From positions 1 to 11,869 of the forward strand of contig DATMNI010000361.1 of NCBI GenBank assembly GCA_035570275.1: a stretch of DNA of 11,869 nucleotides, written 5' to 3'. The notes below the pieces were generated by a model, which was not told the origin of the DNA, ran no database searches, and saw only the letters and a program-made list of their open reading frames with translations. This document shows, in pieces, positions 5,362 through 11,869 of this stretch (position 1 is its first letter; every line of letters begins with the position of its first letter). Made by a program: the position numbers and the translations under genes. Source of the stretch: DATMNI01 sp035570275 (lineage in GTDB: Bacteria; Acidobacteriota; Terriglobia; Bryobacterales; Bryobacteraceae).

Positions 5362-5365
5362 AAAA

Positions 5366-5557
5366 GTGGCACTCAACAGAGTCGAAAGGGAACGAATTAC
5401 CGACAGCCAGCTAAAACTGCAAGCGGTTTCGAGTTCACTGAATCGTGTCGATCCCACGAAAGTTCCGGACCTTAAAAGCGTTAAGGATTGCTTGGAAGAC
5501 GCCGACAGAATCCTGGGGAACGCGCTCCGGTCGCCGGATTCGGACAAGCCCGAATAG
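5366..5557 (+). CDS. Small protein of unknown function, second gene of the cluster
   Basis: A 63-residue hydrophilic protein starting at GTG. The first part (RVERERITDSQLKLQAVSSSL) looks like a long helix, then comes a short PTKVPDL linker and a second helix (VKDCLEDADRILGNAL), ending in a charged tail. No signal peptide, membrane segment or recognised domain. It has a strong ribosome binding site and lies 4 nt after the preceding small gene, so the two proteins may work together or bind each other. The layout of two tiny hydrophilic genes next to toxin-antitoxin material invites comparison with toxin-antitoxin pairs, but neither protein resembles a known toxin. Confidence 0.6.
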   Translation: MALNRVERERITDSQLKLQAVSSSLNRVDPTKVPDLKSVKDCLEDADRILGNALRSPDSDKPE

Positions 5558-5663
5558 CCACCCATTGCCAGCCTCAGTCGCCACTCGCGTGTTGCATAGC
5601 ATCAACGCCCGGTGTGGTGGCCGGTTGTCTGTCAGGTTGTCTGGCTCCAATCCGCGGGTGGGC

Positions 5664-5675
5664 CGACCGCGGTCG
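5664..5675. repeat. 12-bp perfect palindrome upstream of the efflux operon
   Basis: CGACCGCGGTCG is a complete palindrome 66 nt upstream of the putative tolC-like -10 box, in a 200-bp gene-free interval (5558-5757). A CCCG-CTTTT-CGGG hairpin follows at 5678-5690. It could be a dimeric regulator site for the efflux operon or a chance GC palindrome. No regulator gene is present in the window. Confidence 0.3.
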
Positions 5676-5740
5676 ATCCCGCTTTTCGGGCGGACGCCGC
5701 GGATGCGTATCGATTAATCCTCTATTCATCTCCCGCGGTT

Positions 5741-5746
5741 TATACT
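5741..5746 (+). promoter_or_regulatory. Putative -10 box of the efflux operon
   Basis: TATACT (five of six consensus bases) ends 11 nt before the ATG at 5758, so the mRNA would have a leader of only about 5 nt. No good -35 sequence is found at 16-18 bp and no ribosome binding site lies between it and the ATG. Confidence 0.4.
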
Positions 5747-5757
5747 GAACTCTCTCG

Positions 5758-7080
5758 ATGCCGCGAAATCTTGCGATTGTGGGGCTCAGCCTGGCCCTGT
5801 GCCGGAGCGCATTCGCCCAACCTCCGTCCCCGCCGCCGAACGCCCCGAATGCCCCGCTGCGTCTCACGCTGGAAGAGGCTATGCAGCGGGCGCGCGCCAA
5901 CAGCCCGCAAATTCTTTCGGCCAGCATTAACGCGCTGCTGGCGCGGGAAGATACGGTCCAGGCCAAGGCGGCTCTGTTGCCCACCGTCAGCACCCTCAAC
6001 CAGTACATCTACACGCAGCAGCACGACGGCGCCCTGGTTTTTGTTTCCAATGACGGCACCCATGTGTACAACAACCAGGTCCAGGTGCATGGCGATCTTT
6101 ACGCGCCGCAGAAGCTGGCGGACTGGCGCAGGAGCCAGGTGGCGGAAGCCGTGGCCAAGGCCAAGACCGAGATTGCGCAGCGCGGCCTGGTGGCCACGGT
6201 GGTCTCGAACTACTACGCGATGGTTTCGGGCGAGCGCAAGCTGGCCAACGCCCAGCTAAGCCAGAAGGAGGCGGCGCAGTTCCTGGACATTACGCAAAAG
6301 CAGGAGCGCGGCGGCGAAGTGGCCCACTCGGATGTGGTGAAGGCCGAGATCCAGTTCGTGCAGCGGCAGCGCGATAGCCAGGAGGCGCAACTGGCGCTGG
6401 ATAAGGCCCGTATCGGTTTCGCCGTGGTGCTATTCCCGGATTACCGGCAGGATTTCACGGTGGTTGACGACCTGGATACCGCCCGGCCGCTGCCGCCGTA
6501 TCCCGAAATCCAGACCATGGCGGGCAACAACAGCCCCGATATCCGCGCGGCGCAGGCCACCGTGGAAGGGCAGCGGCTGGAAGTCAAATCGGCTCGCGCG
6601 GCCATGCTGCCGTCGCTTTCCTTCGACTACTTTTACGGCATGAATTCCACCGAACTGGCCCTGCATACCCGCGACGGTCAGTTGAACCTGGGCTCGGCGG
6701 CGCAGGCGCAGTTGAACATTCCGATCTGGAACTGGGGTGGATTGCGCAGCAAGGTGAAGCAAGAGGAACTGCGCCTGCAACAGGCCCGGAACGATCTCAC
6801 GCTCACGCAGCGGCAGCTTCTGGCCAATCTGGATGCCTTTTATCGCGAGGCCGACGCCGCCAATTCGCAGGTGGCCTCGCTGCGCCACTCGCTGGATCTG
6901 GCGGCGGACAGCCTGAAGCTGACGCTGCTGCGCTACACCGCCGGCGAGGTGACGGTGCTGGAAGTAGTGGACGCGCAGACCACCCTGGTGCAGGCGCGCA
7001 ACGCCTTTGACGATGGCATGGTGCGCTACCGCTTCGCCATTGCCAATCTGCAGACATTAACGGGGGCTTTTAGCCCATGA
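5758..7080 (+). CDS. TolC-family outer-membrane efflux protein
   Basis: Outer-membrane channel of the tripartite pump encoded here. The 440-residue length is usual for the family. A signal peptide (residues 1-20, cleavage likely after SAFA before Gln21) precedes a Pro/Ala-rich linker. The two internal OEP repeats are visible: NSPQI at 48-52 with AALLPT at 71-76, and NNSPDI at 257-262 with AAMLPS at 281-286, each followed by the beta-strand part. Long Gln/Ala-rich helical segments between them form the periplasmic alpha-barrel. The C-terminal RYTAGEVTVLEVVDAQTTL motif is also typical. The ATG overlaps no upstream gene and lies just after a -10-like box without a Shine-Dalgarno site. Its stop codon overlaps the adaptor start (ATGA at 7077-7080), indicating translational coupling. 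The substrate cannot be told from the sequence. Confidence 0.93.
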   Translation: MPRNLAIVGLSLALCRSAFAQPPSPPPNAPNAPLRLTLEEAMQRARANSPQILSASINALLAREDTVQAKAALLPTVSTLNQYIYTQQHDGALVFVSNDGTHVYNNQVQVHGDLYAPQKLADWRRSQVAEAVAKAKTEIAQRGLVATVVSNYYAMVSGERKLANAQLSQKEAAQFLDITQKQERGGEVAHSDVVKAEIQFVQRQRDSQEAQLALDKARIGFAVVLFPDYRQDFTVVDDLDTARPLPPYPEIQTMAGNNSPDIRAAQATVEGQRLEVKSARAAMLPSLSFDYFYGMNSTELALHTRDGQLNLGSAAQAQLNIPIWNWGGLRSKVKQEELRLQQARNDLTLTQRQLLANLDAFYREADAANSQVASLRHSLDLAADSLKLTLLRYTAGEVTVLEVVDAQTTLVQARNAFDDGMVRYRFAIANLQTLTGAFSP

Positions 7081-8471
7081 AGAAAACCAGACCCAGCCTT
7101 ACAGCTTACCGCTTGCTTACGCGCGCGGCTCCGATGCTTATGCGCGCGGCTCCGATTGCCGCTCTGCTGCTACTCACTTTCGCATGCAAGGAGAAAGAGG
7201 AGAAGGAAGTGGAGGCGCCCGCACCCGTCCAGGTGACCGCGGTCACGCAGGACACGGTACGCCGCATTGTGGCGGGCGATGGCGTGCTGTTCCCGCAGGA
7301 CCAGGCTGCGGTGACGCCCAAAATCCAGGCGCCGGTGCAGAAGTTCTACGTCAACCGCGGCGACCACGTGAAGGCCGGCCAACTCCTGGCCATGCTGGAA
7401 AACCGTGACCTCACAGCTCAAGCCGCCGAGAGCAAGGGCGCCGTGGACCAGGCCGAATCCAACCTGCGCACCACCCAGGGCGCCTCCGTACCCGAAGCCG
7501 TGGTGAAGGCGCAGACGGATGTGGATGCCGACCGCCAGGCCGCCGAGGCCGCCAAGAAGGTGATGGACAGCCGCGCGAACTTGTTCGAGCAGGGCGCACT
7601 GGCGCAGCGCCAGGTGGACGAGGCGCGCGTCGCCTACGTCCAGGCCAACAGCCAGCTCCTGTCGGCGCAGGAACATTTGCGCGCACTGCAATCGGTGGCC
7701 AAGGAAGAACAGATCAAGACCGCCACCGCGCAGGTGGATTCGGCCAAGTCGCACATGCAGTCCCAGGAGGCGCAGGTGATCTACTCGCGGATCATCAGCC
7801 CGATCTCCGGCGTGATTGCCGACCGGCCGCTGTATGCCGGCGAACTGGCCGTTCCCGGCACGCCGCTGGCGACCGTGATCGACATTTCCAACGTGGTGGC
7901 GCGCGTCAATATTCCGCAGAACCAGGCCAACCAGGTCAAACTCGGCCAGACCGCCACGCTGACCCAGACCGATAGCACGGAGGAACTGACGGGCAAGGTA
8001 ACGGTGGTCAGCCCGGCCTCCGACGCGAACAGCACCACCGTTCAGGTATGGATCAAGATCCCGAATCCGGGCGAGAGATTGAAGCCGGGCTCCAGTGTCC
8101 ACGCCAAGATCGTTACCGAGTTGTTTAAGGCCGCGACCGTGGTGCCCATCACCGCGATTCTCCCCGGCGAAGAAGGTGGCACCGCGGCCCTGGTGATTGT
8201 CAATTCGGTGGCTCACAAGCGGCAACTGCAACTGGGCGTGCGCGAGGGCGACAAGGTGCAGGTGCTGAACGGCGTGCGGCCCGGCGAAGAAGTGGTGACC
8301 GTGGGCGGCATGGGCGTGGATGACAAGGGCAAGGTGAAGGTGATCGACACCAGCGTGAAAGAAGCGGACGACGAGGATGAGAACGCCGACGAGGCGCCAG
8401 CCGGTAAGAGTGGCGGCAAGGACCAAAAGAAGGACCAGAAGAAAGACGAGGCGAAACCGAAAGCGAAATGA
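7077..8471 (+). CDS. Periplasmic adaptor (membrane fusion) subunit of an RND efflux pump, probable lipoprotein
   Basis: Links the RND permease to the outer-membrane channel. The 464-residue product has a hydrophobic N-terminus ending in LLLLTFAC; Cys37 followed by charged residues suggests lipoprotein processing, though the lipobox (TFAC) is not canonical. Two lipoyl half-motifs are seen (APVQKFYVNRGDHVKAGQLL at 85-104; YSRIISPISGVIADRPLYAG at 236-255) flanking an alpha-hairpin at about 113-232. A beta-barrel (272-345) and membrane-proximal domain (350-425) follow. The last ~37 residues are an unusual Lys/Asp/Glu-rich tail with KDQK repeats. The start at 7077 overlaps the previous stop codon; Met20 or Met22 would give a shorter, more usual lipoprotein signal. 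The DNA for residues 11-27 contains a dispersed 20-bp repeat, so the long N-terminus may be an insertion. Its stop overlaps the permease start (ATGA at 8468-8471). Confidence 0.93.
   Translation: MKKTRPSLTAYRLLTRAAPMLMRAAPIAALLLLTFACKEKEEKEVEAPAPVQVTAVTQDTVRRIVAGDGVLFPQDQAAVTPKIQAPVQKFYVNRGDHVKAGQLLAMLENRDLTAQAAESKGAVDQAESNLRTTQGASVPEAVVKAQTDVDADRQAAEAAKKVMDSRANLFEQGALAQRQVDEARVAYVQANSQLLSAQEHLRALQSVAKEEQIKTATAQVDSAKSHMQSQEAQVIYSRIISPISGVIADRPLYAGELAVPGTPLATVIDISNVVARVNIPQNQANQVKLGQTATLTQTDSTEELTGKVTVVSPASDANSTTVQVWIKIPNPGERLKPGSSVHAKIVTELFKAATVVPITAILPGEEGGTAALVIVNSVAHKRQLQLGVREGDKVQVLNGVRPGEEVVTVGGMGVDDKGKVKVIDTSVKEADDEDENADEAPAGKSGGKDQKKDQKKDEAKPKAK
7108..7127 (+). repeat. Dispersed 20-bp repeat, copy 1 (inside the adaptor gene)
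   Basis: ACCGCTTGCTTACGCGCGCG here is identical to 11617-11636, 4.5 kb away. In this copy it encodes part of the YRLLTRAAP stretch of the adaptor N-terminus. The adjoining GCGCGCGGCTCCGAT (7121-7135) is repeated exactly at 7142-7156, giving the RAAPMLMRAAP peptide repeat. This suggests a short interspersed element that has entered a coding region. Confidence 0.6.
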
Positions 8472-11400
8472 GCGATCTTTCGACAGCTCCGCCCGTTACA
8501 CCGCCGCCGGGCACACCGCCACCGCTCACACCGCCGCCTGTCACCGGCGAGGCGGACGCGCCGCACTGGACAGCCCGCCACGGCAAGCCGATTATCTTCG
8601 TCATCCTGACGATGGTGGCGGTGGGCGCTTATCTGGCGCTCACCATTCCGGTGGCTGTCTTTCCGGATACCAATTTTCCACGCATTATCGTTGGCGCCGA
8701 TAACGGCGTGTTCCCCATCGACCAGATGCTGGTCACCACCACCAAGCCCCTGGAGGAGGCTCTGAACACGGTGCAAGGCCTGGATCATTTGTGGTCCGTC
8801 ACCAGCCGCGGCACGGCGGAAATCGACCTGTTCTTCAACTGGAACGTCGATATGTACCGGACGCTGGAACTGGTCAACGCGCAGATCGCGCGGGTCCAGG
8901 CTACGCTGCCCGCGGGAGCGAAGATCACTGCCAACCGCTTGACCTTTGCCGCTTTTCCGATCATGGGGTTCAGCTTGTACTCGGACAAGATTCCGCAAAC
9001 CACCCTGTGGGAGATGGCGACTTACGAACTGAAGCCGCGCCTGAACCGGCAGACCGGTGTCTCCACCGTGGTGGTGCAAGGCGGCCAGGTTCCGGAATTC
9101 CAGGTGCAGCCCGATCCGGCCAAAATGGTGCAAGCCGGCGTGACCGTTCCCAACATTCTGGACGCCATCACGCGCAGCAACATGATCGATTCGCCGGGCC
9201 TGATCGAGGCCAACCACCAACTGATCCTCAGCCTGGTGAGCGGGCAGACCCGGACTCCGGAGGAGATCTCCAATATCGTCATCAAGACTACGCCGGCCGG
9301 CGCGCCGGTGCGCATCGGCGACATCGGCACGGTGGGCCCGTCAGTGATGCCGGTCTACACGCGGGTGACGGCCAACGGAAAACCTTCGATCCTGTTCAAC
9401 GTATACAGGCAGCCGGACAGTAACACGGTCGTCGTGGCCCAGGCGGTGCGTGACGAAGCCGACCGCATCCGAAAAGAGCTGCCTTCCGGCGTGGAACTGA
9501 AACCTTTCTACGATCAATCGGAACTGGTAACCGAGTCGATCCAGAGCGTCCGCGACGCCATCGTGCTGGGCCTGGTGTTGGCGTGCTTGATCATGGTGGT
9601 GTTCCTGCGCGATTGGGGAACTTCGCTGGTAGCTGGGCTGGTGATTCCGGCGACCATCGGGATCACCTTCATCATGCTGCGCGCCCTGAACCAGAGCTTC
9701 AACCTGATGACCCTGGGTGGCCTGGCGGCGGCCGTGGGGCTGGTGATCGACGATGCCATTGTGGTGGTGGAGAACATCGTGATGCATCGGGACTCCGGCC
9801 AGTCGCGCGCCGAGGCCATCCGCAGCGCTATCCGTGAAATCCGCGTGCCCCTGGTGGGTTCCACCATTACGCCCATCGTGGTGTTGCTGCCTCTGATCTC
9901 CATGGTTGGGGTCTACGGCGTTTTTTTCCGGGCGCTGGCGGTCACGGTGGGGATTGCGCTGCTCACCTCGCTGGCTCTGGCCCTCACGTGGACCCCGACC
10001 CTGAGCCACTTCCTGTTACGTTCCAAGCGTGCAGGAGCCGCAAACCACGAAGAGCCTAACGGCCCCGTGATGCGGTTCCTGGTCGGGATCTACGAGCGCG
10101 TAATCCGCGTCACGCTGGAACATAAACTGGTGTTGGCGGTTTTTTGTCTGCTACTGGTCGGCGGGTCTTATCTCTGCTATACCCACACGGGCAGCGACGT
10201 TCTGCCGGAAATGGACGAAGGCGGCTTCATTTGCGACTACATCATGCCGGCCGGTTCGTCGCTGGAGGAGACCGACCGCGTGATCACGCATGTGGACAAG
10301 ATCCTGCACGGCATCCCGGAAGTGGAAAACACCTCGCGCCGCACCGGAATGCAGCTTGGACTCGCTACGGTAACCGAAGCGAATACCGGCGACCTGACGA
10401 TCAAGCTGAAGCACGGCCGCAAGCGCGGTGGGCCCGAAGTGATCGCCGACGCCCGAGCCAGGATCCACAAGGCCGAACCAGTTCTAGACACCGAGTTTCC
10501 GCAGTTTCTCCAGGACAACATTAACGACCTCACCAGCAACCCCGAACCCGTCGTGATCAAGCTCTTTTCGCAGGACCCGGAACTGCTCGCCCGGTGGGCG
10601 CCGCTGGTGGGCAGCACCATCAAGGGGATTCCCGGCGTGGTGGACGTGCTCAACGGCATCGAGAACACCATCAGCGGGCCGGCCCGCGTGTTCACCGTGG
10701 ACCAGGTGACCACGGCGCGCTCCGGATTCACGCCGCAGGAAGTGGAACTGGATGCCAGCGCCATCCTGCAAGGCGAACCGGCCTCTGCGCCTGTGGTGGT
10801 GAACGACCGGGCCTACACCATCCGCGTGCGCTTCCCGGACCAGACGCGCGTCTCACTGGATTCCATCCGCGACACCATGCTGGTCAGCGGGACCGGCAAG
10901 ACGGCGACCATCGGCTCGTTGGCGAATATCGTGGAAATTCCGGGGCAGACCGAAATCCGGCGCGAGAATCTGCAGCGCGCCATCAACGTGACCGCGCGCT
11001 TTGAAGGCTTGAACCTGGGCGACGGCATGAAAAAGATCCAGGCGGCCATTGACGATCTGAAGATACCTCCGAGCATTCGCGTCCAATACGGCGGCCAGTA
11101 CGAAGAGCAGCAAAAATCGTTCAAAGACCTGGCATTCGTGCTGGTGCTGGCTGTGGTGCTGGTGTTCATGGTGCTGCTGTTCGAATTCGGCAACTTCGCC
11201 GCGCCCCTGGCCATTGTTTCGTCCGCGCTGCTTTCCACCTGCGGGGTGCTCCTGGCACTGCTGATCACCAAGACCACATTCAACCTTTCTTCGTTCATGG
11301 GGCTGATCATGGTGATCGGCATTGTGGCCAAGAACGGCATCCTGCTGCTGGATGCCGACCAGAAGTTCCGGGCTGAAGGCATGCCCGCCCGGGAGGCCAT

Positions 11401-11611
11401 GATCCGCGCGGGCGAACGCCGGTTGCGGCCCATCATGATGACCGCGCTGGCCACCGTGGCCGGCATGATTCCACTGGCGCTGGCATTTGGCGCCGGCTCG
11501 CAAATGCTGCAACCCCTGGCCATCGCGGTGATCGGCGGCATTGTCGCCTCGATGGTTCTATCGCTGGTGGTGACTCCGGCCGTTCACTACTACATTGCAG
11601 GCCGGGATTAA
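8468..11611 (+). CDS. RND-family efflux permease (inner-membrane proton antiporter)
   Basis: Inner-membrane pump of the tripartite exporter. The 1047-residue length is typical. TM1 is at about 41-62 (IIFVILTMVAVGAYLALTIP), followed by VFPDTNFP and the first large periplasmic domain. Proton-relay residues are conserved: Asp428-Asp429 in GLVIDDAIVVVEN, Lys955 in GIVAKNGILLLD and Arg987 in RRLRPIMMT. The DD pair and VVVEN wording place it nearer the hydrophobe/amphiphile (AcrB-like) than the heavy-metal branch, but the substrate is unknown. The protein ends right after the last membrane helix (VVTPAVHYYIAGRD). Unusually, the N-terminus has a proline-rich cytoplasmic tail of ~30 residues with three TPPPx repeats. 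The start overlaps the adaptor stop codon by 4 nt. It is complete, with no regulator beside it. Confidence 0.95.
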   Translation: MSDLSTAPPVTPPPGTPPPLTPPPVTGEADAPHWTARHGKPIIFVILTMVAVGAYLALTIPVAVFPDTNFPRIIVGADNGVFPIDQMLVTTTKPLEEALNTVQGLDHLWSVTSRGTAEIDLFFNWNVDMYRTLELVNAQIARVQATLPAGAKITANRLTFAAFPIMGFSLYSDKIPQTTLWEMATYELKPRLNRQTGVSTVVVQGGQVPEFQVQPDPAKMVQAGVTVPNILDAITRSNMIDSPGLIEANHQLILSLVSGQTRTPEEISNIVIKTTPAGAPVRIGDIGTVGPSVMPVYTRVTANGKPSILFNVYRQPDSNTVVVAQAVRDEADRIRKELPSGVELKPFYDQSELVTESIQSVRDAIVLGLVLACLIMVVFLRDWGTSLVAGLVIPATIGITFIMLRALNQSFNLMTLGGLAAAVGLVIDDAIVVVENIVMHRDSGQSRAEAIRSAIREIRVPLVGSTITPIVVLLPLISMVGVYGVFFRALAVTVGIALLTSLALALTWTPTLSHFLLRSKRAGAANHEEPNGPVMRFLVGIYERVIRVTLEHKLVLAVFCLLLVGGSYLCYTHTGSDVLPEMDEGGFICDYIMPAGSSLEETDRVITHVDKILHGIPEVENTSRRTGMQLGLATVTEANTGDLTIKLKHGRKRGGPEVIADARARIHKAEPVLDTEFPQFLQDNINDLTSNPEPVVIKLFSQDPELLARWAPLVGSTIKGIPGVVDVLNGIENTISGPARVFTVDQVTTARSGFTPQEVELDASAILQGEPASAPVVVNDRAYTIRVRFPDQTRVSLDSIRDTMLVSGTGKTATIGSLANIVEIPGQTEIRRENLQRAINVTARFEGLNLGDGMKKIQAAIDDLKIPPSIRVQYGGQYEEQQKSFKDLAFVLVLAVVLVFMVLLFEFGNFAAPLAIVSSALLSTCGVLLALLITKTTFNLSSFMGLIMVIGIVAKNGILLLDADQKFRAEGMPAREAMIRAGERRLRPIMMTALATVAGMIPLALAFGAGSQMLQPLAIAVIGGIVASMVLSLVVTPAVHYYIAGRD
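8498..8542 (+). repeat. Three-copy 15-bp tandem repeat in the RND gene
   Basis: Three adjacent 15-nt units (8498-8512, 8513-8527, 8528-8542), each starting ACACCGCC, encode TPPPG, TPPPL and TPPPV at residues 11-25, in the cytoplasmic N-terminal tail of the permease. Such repeats can gain or lose units by slippage without shifting the frame. Confidence 0.75.
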
Positions 11612-11616
11612 GATGA

Positions 11617-11636
11617 ACCGCTTGCTTACGCGCGCG
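11617..11636 (+). repeat. Dispersed 20-bp repeat, copy 2 (downstream of the RND gene)
   Basis: Identical to 7108-7127. Here it lies in the 66-bp gap between the RND stop codon and the next gene. ATG 11613 in front of it opens a 16-codon frame reading MNRLLTRALGTTCALD, which shares RLLTRA with the adaptor N-terminus because of the repeat; it has no ribosome binding site and is not called as a gene. Confidence 0.6.
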
Positions 11637-11662
11637 CTCGGTACAACGTGCGCACTAGATTG

Positions 11663-11670
11663 AAAGGAGT
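11663..11670 (+). promoter_or_regulatory. Ribosome binding site of the beta-propeller gene
   Basis: AAAGGAGT lies 7 nt before ATG 11678, a strong Shine-Dalgarno match that fixes the start. The other pump genes rely on overlapping starts, so this gene is set for independent translation within the operon. Confidence 0.7.
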
Positions 11671-11677
11671 AACAACG

Positions 11678-11869
11678 ATGAAGAAGATTCTGGCAGTAGC
11701 TCTGGTGGTCGCCGCGGCTTTCGCCGCGAGCGGCTACAAGGTGATCACGAAGTTCAAGATTGGCGGCACCGGCGGTTGGGACTACGTCGCCGTGGATTCC
11801 GCCAACCGGCGGATTTATGCATCGCACGGCACGGCGGTGGAGGTGCTGGATGCGGATTCCGGCGCGGTG
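11678..11869 (+). CDS. YncE-like / YVTN beta-propeller protein, 5' part
   Basis: Only the first 64 codons are in the window. A signal peptide (MKKILAVALVVAAAFAASG) is followed by YKVITKFKIGGTGGWDYVAV and DSANRRIYASHG, then VEVLDADSGAV. The pattern of a hydrophobic strand, D-x-x-N-R-R-I-Y and V-x-V-x-D-x-x-x-G is the start of a YVTN/NHL-type beta-propeller repeat, as in YncE-like secreted proteins. It is expected to be exported to the periplasm or beyond, possibly to bind a ligand or protein. It starts 66 nt after the RND gene in the same direction and may belong to the same transcript; a functional tie to the pump is a guess. Confidence 0.8.
   Translation, partial: MKKILAVALVVAAAFAASGYKVITKFKIGGTGGWDYVAVDSANRRIYASHGTAVEVLDADSGAV

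Noticed and set aside
7170..8426. 418-codon minus-strand open frame opposite the adaptor gene
   Set aside because: Histidine/leucine-rich antisense frame created by the codon bias of the adaptor gene, with no family motif.
1..11869. CRISPR array, tRNA or rRNA genes, phage or integrase genes
   Set aside because: No regularly spaced repeats, no tRNA T-loop/acceptor patterns, no rRNA signatures and no recombinase motifs were seen.

Overview
The window is GC-rich bacterial chromosomal DNA. The gene content (a GH77 amylomaltase, an isolated NuoB of complex I, a TolC/HlyD/RND efflux operon followed by a YVTN beta-propeller gene, and a pair of very small conserved-looking proteins) and the protein wording fit a soil Acidobacteriota of the Solibacter/Bryobacterales type. 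That placement is from memory of such genomes and was not tested.

Layout. Bases 1-507 hold no convincing gene apart from a possible 13-residue C-terminus at the left edge. They contain many strong GC hairpins and one hairpin followed by five T. Bases 508-2733 (minus strand) encode 4-alpha-glucanotransferase (malQ). A 76-bp divergent spacer separates it from nuoB (2810-3367, plus). Bases 3368-5757 look like an accessory patch. It carries a HigB2/RelE-like toxin gene with a likely single-base deletion near its 3' end, an intact HigA/NadS-like antitoxin gene, the decayed remains of a second toxin-antitoxin pair on the opposite strand, and a two-gene cluster of small proteins of unknown function. 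Bases 5758-11611 are a tightly overlapping operon (ATGA overlaps at both junctions) for a tripartite RND efflux pump: outer-membrane TolC-like protein, lipoprotein-like periplasmic adaptor and proton-driven inner-membrane RND permease. The first 64 codons of a YncE-like beta-propeller protein follow with a good ribosome binding site and run off the window.

How it works together. The pump genes are co-transcribed and probably translationally coupled, and the three products would form one envelope-spanning exporter of unknown substrate. In the toxin-antitoxin operon the -10 box ends only 7 nt before the toxin ATG, so the transcript is predicted to be leaderless, and an inverted repeat overlapping the -10 box is a natural site for autorepression by the helix-turn-helix antitoxin. 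The most informative observations are the frameshift that moves the toxin's conserved C-terminal YAKN segment out of frame, the second toxin-antitoxin pair that can be reconstructed from three frames on the minus strand, and a 20-bp exact repeat found both inside the adaptor's signal-peptide coding region and downstream of the RND gene. I found no convincing entirely new system. The unknown small-protein pair at 5101-5557 is the best candidate for undescribed biology.
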